NCBI GenBank assembly: GCA_013364255.1 | Contig: CP054936.1 | Coordinates: forward strand, 3,936,853-4,000,852 | From: Streptomyces seoulensis | GTDB lineage: Bacteria; Actinomycetota; Actinomycetes; Streptomycetales; Streptomycetaceae | DNA: 64,000 nucleotides | Reading direction: 5' to 3' | In this document: positions 55,270 to 63,868 of the stretch, piece after piece | Position numbering within the stretch: the stretch's first letter is position 1 | How the letters are laid out: each line of letters starts with the position of its first letter | Program-made: the position numbers and the translations under genes | Notes under the pieces: model-generated | Told to the model about the DNA's origin: nothing | Databases searched by the model: none | What the model saw: only the letters and a program-made list of their open reading frames with translations

Positions 55270-57534
55270 ATGACCAGTACCACCACCAGCACGGCGACGC
55301 CCCCGGCCACGGAGGCGTCCGAGGTCGAGCTGCTCATCGGCGGCATGACCTGCGCCTCGTGCGCCGCCCGCGTGGAGAAGAAGCTCAACCGGCTGGACGG
55401 CGTCACCGCCACGGTGAACTTCGCCACCGAGAAGGCCAGGGTCGCCTACCCCCCGGGCGTACAGGTCGCCGACCTGATCGCCACCGTGGTGAAGACCGGC
55501 TACACCGCCGAGGAACCGCCCCCGCCCGACCCCGGGCCCGCCGGCGCCGAGCCGAGCGGGGCCGAGCCCGGCGCGGACCCCGAACTCGCCGCCCTGCGCC
55601 AGCGCCTGATCGTCTCCGCGGCCCTGGCCGTCCCGGTCGTCCTGCTGTCCATGGTCCCGGCCCTCCAGTTCGACAACTGGCAGTGGCTCGCGCTGACGCT
55701 GGCCGCGCCGGTCGTCGTCTGGGGCGCGCTGCCCTTCCACCGGGCCGCCCTCACGGGCGCCCGGCACGGCGCGGCCACCATGGACACCCTCGTCTCGGTC
55801 GGCACCCTGGCCGCCTTCGGCTGGTCGCTGTGGGCGCTGTTCCTGGGCGACGCGGGCATGCCCGGCATGCGCGACGAGTTCCGCCTGACCGTCTCCCGGA
55901 TGGACGCCGCCTCCACCCTCTACCTGGAGGTCGCCTCCGGCGTGGTGGCCTTCATCCTGCTGGGCCGCTATCTGGAGGCCCGCTCCAAGCGGCGCGCGGG
56001 CGCGGCGCTGCGGGCGCTGCTGGAGCTGGGCGCCAAGGACGTGGCCGTGCTCCGCGACGGGCGCGAAATACGCGTCCCGGTGTCCGCGCTCGCGGTCGGC
56101 GACCGGTTCGTGGTGCGGCCCGGCGAGAAGGTCGCCACCGACGGCACGGTGGTCGAGGGCGCCTCGGCGGTCGACGCCTCGATGCTGACCGGCGAGTCCG
56201 TGCCGGTGGACGTGAGCGTGGGCGACGCGGTCACCGGCGCCACCGTCAACGCGGGCGGCCGGCTGGTGGTCGAGGCCACCCGGATCGGCGCCGACACCCA
56301 GCTCGCCAGGATGGCGAAGCTGGTGGAGGACGCGCAGAACGGCAAGGCCCAGGTGCAGCGCCTCGCCGACCGGATCTCGGCCGTCTTCGTGCCCGTGGTC
56401 CTGGTGATCGCGCTCGGCACCCTGCTGACCTGGCTGCTGGTCACCGGCGACGTCACCGCCGCGTTCACCGCCGCCGTGGCGGTGCTGATCATCGCCTGCC
56501 CGTGCGCGCTGGGCCTGGCCACGCCGACCGCGCTGATGGTCGGCACCGGCCGGGGCGCGCAGCTCGGCATCCTCATCAAGGGCCCGGAGGTCCTGGAGTC
56601 CACCCGCCGCGTCGACACGGTCGTCCTGGACAAGACCGGCACCGTCACCACCGGCCGGATGACCCTCCAGGAGGTGTACGCCGCGGACGGCGTGGACGAG
56701 AAGGAGCTGCTGCGGCTCGCGGGCGCCCTGGAGCACGCCTCCGAGCACCCCGTCGCGCGGGCGATCGCGGCCGGCGCGGAGAAGCGGGTCGGCCCGCTGC
56801 CGGCGGTCGAGCACTTCGAGAACGTCCCCGGACGGGGCGTACGCGGGCGCGTGGCGGGCCGTGAGGTCGCCGTCGGGCGGTTGTTCGAGGAGGTGCCCGC
56901 GGACGTCGCCCGGGCCCGCCAGGAGGCCGAGGCGGCCGGCCGTACGGCCGTCGTGGTCGGCTGGGACGGCGCGGCGCGGGGGGTCGTCGCGGTGGCGGAC
57001 GCGGTCAAGGAGACCAGCGCCGACGCCGTACGGCAGCTGCGGGCGCTGGGGCTGCGGCCGGTGCTGCTGACCGGTGACAACCGGGCGGTCGCCGAGTCGG
57101 TGGCGCGCGCGGTCGGGATCGACGCGGCCGACGTGATCGCCGAGGTGCTGCCGCAGGACAAGGTGGCGGCCGTGGAGCGGCTGCGCGCCGAGGGCCGGAC
57201 GGTCGCCATGGTGGGCGACGGGGTCAACGACGCCGCCGCGCTCGCCACCGCCGACCTGGGACTGGCGATGGGCACGGGCACGGACGCCGCGATCGAGGCC
57301 GGCGACCTGACCCTGGTGCGCGGGGACCTGCGGGTGGCGGCCGACGCCATCCGGCTGTCGCGGCGCACGCTCGGCACGATCAAGGGCAACCTGGTGTGGG
57401 CCTTCGGCTACAACGTGGCCGCGCTGCCGCTGGCCGCCGCCGGACTGCTCAACCCGATGATCGCGGGGGCGGCGATGGCGTTCTCCTCGGTGTTCGTGGT
57501 GAGCAACAGCCTGCGGCTGCGCACGTTCCGCTGA
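55270..57534 (+). CDS. copA: copper-exporting P1B-type ATPase CopA
   Basis: 754 residues from ATG 55270. Order of elements: N-terminal HMA domain with GGMTCASC, eight membrane helices, actuator-domain TGES, intramembrane metal site CPC in IACPCALGLATPTAL, phosphorylation site DKTGT, nucleotide-binding HP motif (SEHPVARAI) and the hinge MVGDGVNDAAAL. The CPC helix-6 motif marks a Cu(I) (P1B-1) exporter. It takes Cu(I) from CopZ and pumps it out. A perfect inverted repeat follows 6 bases after the stop. Confidence 0.96.
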   Translation: MTSTTTSTATPPATEASEVELLIGGMTCASCAARVEKKLNRLDGVTATVNFATEKARVAYPPGVQVADLIATVVKTGYTAEEPPPPDPGPAGAEPSGAEPGADPELAALRQRLIVSAALAVPVVLLSMVPALQFDNWQWLALTLAAPVVVWGALPFHRAALTGARHGAATMDTLVSVGTLAAFGWSLWALFLGDAGMPGMRDEFRLTVSRMDAASTLYLEVASGVVAFILLGRYLEARSKRRAGAALRALLELGAKDVAVLRDGREIRVPVSALAVGDRFVVRPGEKVATDGTVVEGASAVDASMLTGESVPVDVSVGDAVTGATVNAGGRLVVEATRIGADTQLARMAKLVEDAQNGKAQVQRLADRISAVFVPVVLVIALGTLLTWLLVTGDVTAAFTAAVAVLIIACPCALGLATPTALMVGTGRGAQLGILIKGPEVLESTRRVDTVVLDKTGTVTTGRMTLQEVYAADGVDEKELLRLAGALEHASEHPVARAIAAGAEKRVGPLPAVEHFENVPGRGVRGRVAGREVAVGRLFEEVPADVARARQEAEAAGRTAVVVGWDGAARGVVAVADAVKETSADAVRQLRALGLRPVLLTGDNRAVAESVARAVGIDAADVIAEVLPQDKVAAVERLRAEGRTVAMVGDGVNDAAALATADLGLAMGTGTDAAIEAGDLTLVRGDLRVAADAIRLSRRTLGTIKGNLVWAFGYNVAALPLAAAGLLNPMIAGAAMAFSSVFVVSNSLRLRTFR

Positions 57535-57540
57535 CCGAAG

Positions 57541-57590
57541 GGGGCCGTGACCGTGGCCACGGTCACGGTCACCGCCACGGTCACGGCCCC
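57541..57590 (+). terminator. terminator of the copper operon
   Basis: Perfect 17-bp stem GGGGCCGTGACCGTGGC with complement at 57574-57590. The 16-base loop repeats CACGGTCACGGTCACC, so alternative pairings are possible. Confidence 0.75.
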
Positions 57591-58050
57591 GAAACGGAAG
57601 TAAGAGTCCCCCTAGAGACATGAGCGAGCCTCACATAAGCTCTTCACAAGGCTCGCGCATCATCCTTACGCTTGGGTCTCGATCGCCATAACCGGTCTCT
57701 TGCGCATCTAAAGGGACATAGGCAAGAGACACAGATCACAGTGATGTGAACGTAACCATCGAAGGGGTTCGAAGGTCTAAGTTTGGCGATGTCAGGAAGC
57801 GTCTTGGGGGGCGCGGACTGACGTCTGAGGATGTCTTGGGGGACTTCCTCAGATGGGGGTACCCCCAGCTCGAACGATGGTGAGAGCTTGGGGGAGCGTC
57901 GCCGGGACGCGTACACCGGGAAGCTTTGAGCGGCCCTCCCGGAAGTGCGCTGTCCCGGCAGATCGCACAGCAGTAGGCAGGACAGGAGTACGACGGGTTC
58001 CGCCCGTCGCGCTCACAGCGGTTCAGGCGCTGGTTCTCACAGACGCCCGG

Positions 58051-58140
58051 CCGGATCCCGTGGGGGGAATCCGCACCGGGACATGGGAAGGCGCCCTGGC
58101 CGTCGGCCCGTGGGGGGACCGGCGCACCGGGGCGCCTTCC
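58051..58140 (-). ncRNA. candidate structured RNA, 6C-like (two C6-loop hairpins on the minus strand)
   Basis: Two stem-loops share the hexaloop GTGGGG (CCCCAC on the minus strand). One has the 8-bp stem 58052-58059/58066-58073, the other the 9-bp stem 58101-58109/58116-58124. Each gives a CCCCCCAC run on the minus strand. The second is nested in an outer perfect 11-bp repeat GGAAGGCGCCC/GGGCGCCTTCC (58086-58140). Two hairpins with C6-rich loops are the defining picture of actinobacterial 6C RNA. Promoter and terminator were not identified, so strand and identity are tentative. Confidence 0.4.
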
Positions 58141-58229
58141 GCTTGTCCGACGCCCGCCCCCGCTCTGACGCCGTACCGCCGTCCCGTCCGTCCCGTCCTC
58201 TGCCCCGCCCTCGCGTGCGGCGGCACAGA

Positions 58230-58261
58230 GCCCCGTACCCGCCGTGAGGCGGACACGGGGC
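58230..58261 (-). terminator. hairpin downstream of citA
   Basis: GCCCCGT/ACGGGGC outer arms and CCGCC/GGCGG inner arms with a GTGA loop, 60 bases beyond the citA stop. Confidence 0.55.
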
Positions 58262-58320
58262 CCGGGGAAGCCGTCGCGGCCACGGGGCCGACGACCTTCA
58301 GCGCGGGGGGACCGCGCCGG

Positions 58321-59610
58321 TCAGCGCTCCTCGACCGGGACGAAGTCGCGCTCGACCACGCCGGTGTAGATCTGGCGCGGGCGGCCGATGCGGGAGCCCG
58401 GCTCCTTGATCATCTCGTGCCACTGGGCGATCCAGCCCGGCAGCCGGCCGAGGGCGAACAGGACCGTGAACATCTCGGTCGGGAAGCCCATGGCCCGGTA
58501 GATCAGACCGGTGTAGAAGTCGACGTTCGGGTAGAGCTTGCGCTCGACGAAGTAGTCGTCGGAGAGCGCGTGCTCCTCCAGCTTCAGGGCGATGTCGAGG
58601 AGCTCGTCGTCCTTGCCCAGCGCGGAGAGCACGTCATGCGCGGCGGCCTTGATGATCTTGGCGCGCGGGTCGAAGTTCTTGTAGACCCGGTGGCCGAAGC
58701 CCATCAGGCGGACGCCGTCCTCCTTGTTCTTCACCTTGCGGATGAAGGTGTCGACGTCGTTGCCCGAGTCGCGGATGCCTTCCAGCATCTCCAGCACCGA
58801 CTGGTTGGCGCCGCCGTGCAGCGGGCCCCACAGGGCGTTGATGCCGGCCGAGATCGACGCGAACATGTTGGCCTGGGAGGAGCCCACCAGGCGGACCGTG
58901 GAGGTCGAACAGTTCTGCTCGTGGTCCGCGTGCAGGATGAGCAGCTTGTCCAGCGCGGAGACGACGACCGGGTCCAGCTCGAACTCCTGGGCGGGGACCG
59001 AGAAGGTCATGCGCAGGAAGTTCTCGACGTAGCTCAGGTCGTTGCGCGGGTAGACGAACGGGTGACCGATCGACTTCTTGTACGCGTACGCCGCGATCGT
59101 CGGGAGCTTGGCGAGCAGGCGGATGGTGGAGAGGTTGCGCTGCTTCTCGTCGAACGGGTTGTGGCTGTCCTGGTAGAAGGTGGACAGCGCCGAGACGACC
59201 GAGGACAGCATCGCCATCGGGTGGGCGTCGCGCGGGAAGCCCTTGTAGAAGTTCTTGACGTCCTCGTGCAGCAGGGTGTGCTGCGTGATCTCGTTCTTGA
59301 ACGTGGTCAGCTCGTCGACGGTCGGCAGCTCACCGTTGATCAGCAGGTAGGCCACCTCCAGGAAGGTGGAGCGCTCGGCCAGCTGCTCGATGGGGTAGCC
59401 GCGGTAACGGAGGATGCCCTCCTCGCCGTCGAGGTAGGTGACGGCGGATTTATAGGCGGCGGTGTTGCCGTAGCCGCTGTCCAGGGTCACCAGACCGGTC
59501 TGGGCGCGCAGCTTCCCGATGTCGAAGCCCTTGTCGCCGACGGTGCTGTCGATCACCGGGTAGGTGTACTCGCTGCCGTCGTACCGCAGTACTACAGAGT
59601 TGTCGCTCAC
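58321..59610 (-). CDS. citA: citrate synthase
   Basis: 429 residues from GTG 59610, with GAGGGAAG just upstream; GTG 59622 lies within that ribosome-binding site and is unlikely. Type II citrate synthase motifs: HADHEQNCSTSTVRLVGSS, WGPLHGGANQSV and GFGHRVYKNFDPRA, with the two active-site histidines and the later catalytic aspartate region. It condenses acetyl-CoA with oxaloacetate at the head of the TCA cycle. In S. coelicolor citA mutants fail to form aerial hyphae and acidify the medium, a recalled link to the developmental genes nearby. Confidence 0.97.
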   Translation of the reverse strand: MSDNSVVLRYDGSEYTYPVIDSTVGDKGFDIGKLRAQTGLVTLDSGYGNTAAYKSAVTYLDGEEGILRYRGYPIEQLAERSTFLEVAYLLINGELPTVDELTTFKNEITQHTLLHEDVKNFYKGFPRDAHPMAMLSSVVSALSTFYQDSHNPFDEKQRNLSTIRLLAKLPTIAAYAYKKSIGHPFVYPRNDLSYVENFLRMTFSVPAQEFELDPVVVSALDKLLILHADHEQNCSTSTVRLVGSSQANMFASISAGINALWGPLHGGANQSVLEMLEGIRDSGNDVDTFIRKVKNKEDGVRLMGFGHRVYKNFDPRAKIIKAAAHDVLSALGKDDELLDIALKLEEHALSDDYFVERKLYPNVDFYTGLIYRAMGFPTEMFTVLFALGRLPGWIAQWHEMIKEPGSRIGRPRQIYTGVVERDFVPVEER

Positions 59611-59876
59611 GTCTTCCCTCACCGACGTAGTGCCTCATCTTCGAGGTGCCCTGACTGTTCTCTACCATCCCCCATTTGGCTCAGGAGAGTGCACTCGGGG
59701 TCGACCATTGGGCCTATTGGCGGCACTCAGTGCCGCCAACCTGCTCATCCTGCCCCCTTCGCCCGGTCACCGGAAGTGCTCTGTGACCTTTGCGACTCGT
59801 TTGATCGATCATTTCTGGCGACGGCGGCCGGGGCGACGGAAGGACGTCGCCCTTACGGGTGGTTCGTCCCGTTTCC
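59611..59876. other. citA promoter region and recD2 terminator
   Basis: 266 bases without a gene. GGGCGACG/CGTCGCCC (59831-59852) is a perfect 8-bp hairpin 25 bases beyond the recD2 stop. A less GC-rich stretch at 59760-59815 with GATCGATCATT is the likely citA promoter area, but no hexamers are assigned. Confidence 0.45.
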
Positions 59877-62129
59877 TCAGGCGCCCGTGAGCCGGTGGTC
59901 CAGCCCGGTGCAGCGGCGGCCCGCCGACACCGTGCGCACCGCCTGGCCGATCGCCTTGCGCGAACCGACGAGCACGACCAGCTTCTTGGCCCGGGTCACC
60001 GCCGTGTACAGCAGGTTGCGCTGGAGCATCATCCAGGCGCCGGTGGTGACCGGGATCACCACGGCGGGATATTCACTGCCCTGGGAGCGGTGAATGGTGA
60101 CCGCGTAGGCGTGCGCCAGCTCGTCCAGCTCGTCGAAGTCGTACGGCACCTCCTCGTCCTCGTCGGTCAGCACCGTCAGCCGCTGCTCGACCGGATCGAG
60201 GGAGGTGACGACGCCGACCGTGCCGTTGAAGACGCCGTTCTCGCCCTTCTCGTAGTTGTTGCGGATCTGGGTGACCTTGTCGCCGACCCGGAAAACACGC
60301 CCGCCGAACCGCTTCTCGGGCAGGTCGGGGCGGCCGGGCGTGACGGCCTGCTGGAGCAGTCCGTTCAGCGTGCCCGCGCCGGCCGGGCCGCGGTGCATGG
60401 GCGCGAGGACCTGCACGTCGCGGCGCGGATCGAGGCCGAAGCGGGCCGGGATGCGGCGCGCCGCCACGTCCACGGTGAGCCGGCCGGCCTCCTCGGTGTC
60501 GTCCTCCACGAAGAGGAAGAAGTCCTTCATGCCGTCGGTCAGCGGGTGCTGCCCGGAGTTGATGCGGTGCGCGTTGGTCACCACGCCCGACTGCTGGGCC
60601 TGGCGGAAGACCCGGGTGAGGCGGACGGCCGGGATCGGGCTGCCGTCGGTCAGGAGGTCGCGCAGCACCTCGCCGGCGCCGACGCTGGGCAACTGGTCCA
60701 CGTCGCCGACGAAGAGCAGGTGCGCGCCGGGCGGCACCGCCTTGACCAGCTTGTTGGCGAGCAGCAGGTCCAGCATGGACGCCTCGTCCACGACCACGAG
60801 GTCGGCGTCGAGCGGGCGGTCCCGGTCGTAGGCCGCGTCGCCGCCGGGCTTCAGCTCCAGCAGGCGGTGGACGGTGGACGCCTCGGCGCCGGTCAGCTCG
60901 GCCAGCCGCTTGGCCGCGCGTCCGGTGGGCGCGGCCAGCACCACCTTCGCCCTGCGGGCGCGGGCCAGCTCCACCACGGAGCGGACCGTGAAGGACTTGC
61001 CGCAGCCAGGGCCGCCGGTCAGCACGGCCACCTTCTCGGTCAGCGCGAGCTTGACGGCCGCCTCCTGCTCGGGGGCGAGGTCGGTGCCGGTACGGCCCTT
61101 GAGCCAGCCGAGCGCCTTGTCCCAGGCCACGTCGCGGAACGCCGGCATCCGGTCCTCGCCGGTGCGCAGCAGGCGCAGCAGCTGGGCGGAGAGGGAGAGT
61201 TCGGCGCGGTGGAAGGGGACGAGGTAGATCGCGGTGACGGGGTCGCCGCCCTCCGGGCCGGGGATCCGCTCCCGTACGACGCCGGGGTCCTCGCCCTCCT
61301 CCGGCTCGGCCGCCAGCTCGGCGAGGCACTCGATGACGAGGCCGGTGTCGACCTGGAGGAGCTTGACCGCGTCCGCGATCAGGCGTTCCTCGGGGAGGTA
61401 GCAGTTGCCCTGGTCGGCGGACTGCGACAGGGCGTACTGGAGGCCGGCCTTGACCCGCTCCGGGCTGTCGTGCGGGATGCCGACGGACTGGGCGATCTTG
61501 TCGGCGGTGAGGAAGCCGATGCCCCAGACGTCGGCGGCCAGGCGGTAGGGCTGGTTCTTCACCACGGAGATGGAGGCGTCGCCGTACTTCTTGTAGATGC
61601 GCACGGCGATGGAGGTGGACACCTCGACGGTCTGGAGGAAGAGCATCACCTCCTTGATCGCCTTCTGCTCCTCCCACGCCTCGGCGATCTTCTTCGTCCG
61701 CTTCGGCCCGAGCCCCGGCACCTCGATGAGCCGCTTGATCTCCTCCTCGATGATCCGGAGGGTGTCGGTGCCGAAGTGCTGGGTGATGCGGTCGGCGAAG
61801 ACGGGTCCGATGCCCTTCACCAGCCCCGAGCCGAGGTAGCGCCGGATGCCCTGGATGGTGGCGGGCAGCACGGTGGTGTAGTTCTCGACGTGGAACTGCT
61901 TGCCGTACTGCGGATGGGAGCCCCAACGGCCCTCCATCCGCAGCGACTCCCCCACCTGCGCGCCGAGCAGCGCGCCGACGACGGTCAGCAGATCGCCGGC
62001 GCCTCGGCCGGTGTCGACGCGGGCGACGGTGTAGCCGTTCTCCTCGTTGGCGTACGTGATCCGTTCGAGCACGCCTTCGAGCACGGCGAGCCGCCGTTCG
62101 CCGGGGTCCGCGGGGGGCTGGTTGGGCAT
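59877..62129 (-). CDS. recD2: RecD2-type 5'-3' DNA helicase (SF1B)
   Basis: 750 residues from ATG 62129. The N-terminal region with an RYLGSGLVKGIGPVFADRI helix-hairpin-helix segment and VPGLGPKRTKKI is specific to RecD2, which works without RecBC. Helicase motifs: Walker A LTGGPGCGKSFT near residue 365, GRAAKRL, motif II VVVDEASMLD, FVGDVDQLPSVG, the C-terminal DELAHAYAVTIHRSQGSEYPAVV and AVTRAKKLVVLVG. It likely unwinds DNA 5'-3' in repair. It lies 103 bases after the anti-sigma-like gene in the same direction. Confidence 0.95.
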   Translation of the reverse strand: MPNQPPADPGERRLAVLEGVLERITYANEENGYTVARVDTGRGAGDLLTVVGALLGAQVGESLRMEGRWGSHPQYGKQFHVENYTTVLPATIQGIRRYLGSGLVKGIGPVFADRITQHFGTDTLRIIEEEIKRLIEVPGLGPKRTKKIAEAWEEQKAIKEVMLFLQTVEVSTSIAVRIYKKYGDASISVVKNQPYRLAADVWGIGFLTADKIAQSVGIPHDSPERVKAGLQYALSQSADQGNCYLPEERLIADAVKLLQVDTGLVIECLAELAAEPEEGEDPGVVRERIPGPEGGDPVTAIYLVPFHRAELSLSAQLLRLLRTGEDRMPAFRDVAWDKALGWLKGRTGTDLAPEQEAAVKLALTEKVAVLTGGPGCGKSFTVRSVVELARARRAKVVLAAPTGRAAKRLAELTGAEASTVHRLLELKPGGDAAYDRDRPLDADLVVVDEASMLDLLLANKLVKAVPPGAHLLFVGDVDQLPSVGAGEVLRDLLTDGSPIPAVRLTRVFRQAQQSGVVTNAHRINSGQHPLTDGMKDFFLFVEDDTEEAGRLTVDVAARRIPARFGLDPRRDVQVLAPMHRGPAGAGTLNGLLQQAVTPGRPDLPEKRFGGRVFRVGDKVTQIRNNYEKGENGVFNGTVGVVTSLDPVEQRLTVLTDEDEEVPYDFDELDELAHAYAVTIHRSQGSEYPAVVIPVTTGAWMMLQRNLLYTAVTRAKKLVVLVGSRKAIGQAVRTVSAGRRCTGLDHRLTGA

Positions 62130-62232
62130 GGTGCGACGGTACCGGGGAGGTCCGACAGCGGGCACTTCCCCCGGGGGCGCCCGCAGGCCGGCGTCCGGAA
62201 CGGCCGTTGGTGACGGGTGGTGACGGGGCCCG

Positions 62233-62871
62233 CTACCGGCCGGCGGGGACGCACTCGGGCAACGTGCCGACCAGCCTGATGGCCAGCAGGCCCGGTGCGC
62301 CGCCGTCCGTCTCCGCGATGAACAGCAGGTGGTCTCCGCTCCGGATGGCGCCGGGCTTGATGTCGCGGACGCCGTCGCCGTGGTAACCGGACGGGGGCGC
62401 CACCTCCGTGAGGCTGCCGCGCGGGCGGCCGGAGGAACCGGTGGCGCGGCAGGAGGCCGAGGGCACCAGCACCTTCGCGGGGATACCGGCCTTGTCCAGC
62501 GCGGCCTGGAGCCCGGGAACGCCCTTCGCGTCGAACAACTGCACGGAGACCAGGCCGCCGGGCTTGGACCGGACGGCGTAGTCGGCGTTGACGATGTCCA
62601 GGCTCATGCCCGGAGTGCTCCGGGCGGCCGGGCCGGTGCTCGCGGTGCGGGGCGCCGGGGCGGCCTGCCGCGTGCCGTGCGAGCCGGGGTCCAGAGGAAG
62701 CGCGACGGCGACGGCCGCGGCCGCGGCGGCGATGCCCACGGTGAGGACCGTCCGGCGGCGCGGCGTGCGGAGCCGGAGCACGGCCCGGTGGCCGGCGGGG
62801 GCGCACAGGGTGGTCGCGTGGGAGGCCAGCTCGTCGGCGAGCTGCTCCTTGAAGTGCGCTGGCGTGTTCAC
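62233..62871 (-). CDS. putative membrane anti-sigma factor
   Basis: 212 residues from GTG 62871, overlapping the sigma-factor stop by 4 bases. A basic N-terminal segment of about 40 residues, one membrane helix (TVLTVGIAAAAAAVAVALPL) and an extracytoplasmic domain (LDIVNADYAVRSKPGGLVSVQLFDAKGVPGLQ, SCRATGSSG, LLFIAETDGG) give the usual anti-sigma topology. The HxxxCxxC zinc motif of ZAS proteins is not present. The function is inferred from coupling to an ECF sigma gene. It could instead be a secreted-domain stress sensor. Confidence 0.7.
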   Translation of the reverse strand: MNTPAHFKEQLADELASHATTLCAPAGHRAVLRLRTPRRRTVLTVGIAAAAAAVAVALPLDPGSHGTRQAAPAPRTASTGPAARSTPGMSLDIVNADYAVRSKPGGLVSVQLFDAKGVPGLQAALDKAGIPAKVLVPSASCRATGSSGRPRGSLTEVAPPSGYHGDGVRDIKPGAIRSGDHLLFIAETDGGAPGLLAIRLVGTLPECVPAGR

Positions 62872-63446
62872 TGGGCGGCCTCCAGAAGGGCGGGGCGGGT
62901 GGCGTCGAGGGCTTGACCTGCACTGCGCAGGGCCTTGCGGGCGCGGTGCAGCCGTACCCGGGCGGTGGCCGAGCTGATGCCCAGTGCCTGCGCCGCCTCG
63001 CGGGCCGTGAGCCCGTCCAGGGCGACCAGGTCGAGGACCGCCCGCAGCGGTTCGGAGAGCGCGGCGTGGGCGGCGGCGAGTCCTCGGGCGGCGCGGTCGG
63101 CGTCGATCCGTCTCTCGATGGCGCTGACGTCCTCCTCGTCCAGCAGCCGCCGTCCGCTGATCCTGGCCATCAGGTGCCGTTCGCGGACGGTGCCGCGGAA
63201 GTGGGTGTGGATGACGTTGCGGGATATGCCGTAGAGCCAGGCGAGGGGTGCGCCGCGCCGGGCGTCGTACGTGTGGGCGCCCTCCAGGGCGGCCACGAAG
63301 ATGTCCGCCGTCAGATCGGCGGCCAGATGCGCGCTGTCGACGCGCCGGGTGACGAACCCGAGCACGGTGTCGAAGTGCTGCTCGTAGAACACCGCGAACC
63401 CCGCAGGGTCTCGCGTGGGTGGTGCTGTCGGACGCTCCGTCGGCAC
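62868..63446 (-). CDS. ECF-type RNA polymerase sigma factor
   Basis: 192 residues from GTG 63446, with GAGGAG 6 bases upstream. Region 2 is FAVFYEQHFDTVLGFVTRRV...AADLTADIFVAAL...PLAWLYGISRNVIHTHFR; region 4 is AHAALSEPLRAVLDLVALDGLTAREAAQALGISSATARVRLHRARKAL. There is no region 1 or 3 and no C-terminal extension, so it is a group IV sigma factor. It is translationally coupled to the membrane protein that follows, the typical sigma/anti-sigma order. An ECF-like promoter lies at 63495-63521. Confidence 0.92.
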   Translation of the reverse strand: MPTERPTAPPTRDPAGFAVFYEQHFDTVLGFVTRRVDSAHLAADLTADIFVAALEGAHTYDARRGAPLAWLYGISRNVIHTHFRGTVRERHLMARISGRRLLDEEDVSAIERRIDADRAARGLAAAHAALSEPLRAVLDLVALDGLTAREAAQALGISSATARVRLHRARKALRSAGQALDATRPALLEAAQ

Positions 63447-63494
63447 GGACGGCTCCTCGGGGACGAGTCGAAGGGGTGCTGCGTGACACCCGTT

Positions 63495-63521
63495 CTAGTC
63501 CGCGGCACGCGAGAGCGTTAC
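63495..63521 (-). promoter_or_regulatory. possible ECF-type promoter of the sigma-factor gene
   Basis: On the minus strand GTAAC (63521-63517) and GACTAG (63500-63495) are separated by 16 bases, about 50 bases before the start codon. The AAC -35 and 16-base spacing fit ECF promoters, so autoregulation is possible. It is one motif match only. Confidence 0.35.
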
Positions 63522-63868
63522 ATCCGCCGGTCGGCCGGTCGGCCGGTCGGCCGACGCCGGGCCGGTGGCCGGGTCCGGGGCTCGGCGCGGGTCCCGCCGC
63601 TGCGGCGCCGGACTGGACGCCGGGACGCGCGACGTCCGCAGCCGCTGATCCAGTTCGACTTGAGCGGCCGAAGCTCACTGTGACTCTTCCTCGTCGTCCT
63701 CGCTTCGAGGATTGTGTGCAATATTGCGGAGTGTGTTGTTCGTCGCACCTCGGGATGTCTGTCCGATAGGACGGTGGTGTGGAGGACATGGGGTCGGTCG
63801 GCGGTTCGTGAGAGGCCGCTCCCCACGCGTGTCGGGTGCCGCGGACGCAGGGGCGGCCGGTCTTCGAG
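63522..63868. other. intergenic region upstream of the sigma gene
   Basis: Three 8-bp CCGGTCGG repeats lie at 63527-63550. A less GC-rich stretch at 63670-63775 contains CAATATTGC, suggesting a promoter. No gene is supported here. Confidence 0.45.

Larger units (their letters stand above)
57591..58320. other. 730-base gene-free region between copA and citA
   Basis: No convincing gene. 57600-57780 is clearly less GC-rich than the rest of the window. It holds short hairpins: GCGAGCCT/AGGCTCGC (about 57633-57655), GTCTCTTGC/GCAAGAGAC (57695-57730) and ATCAC-a-GTGAT (57735-57745). Around 57852-57893 GGGGGTACCCCC and CCCAGCTC/GAGCTTGGG-like arms resemble dispersed Streptomyces intergenic repeats. 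Paired G6-loop hairpins at 58051-58140 are listed separately. Confidence 0.5.

Noticed and set aside
57644..57916. A 90-codon minus-strand frame in the less GC-rich region after copA
   Set aside because: Codon use lacks Streptomyces third-position bias, it crosses repeat-like hairpins, and no domain or ribosome-binding site is seen.
59859..62213. A plus-strand open frame of about 780 codons opposite recD2
   Set aside because: Antisense of clear helicase motifs; its Asp/Val/Leu-rich product matches no family.
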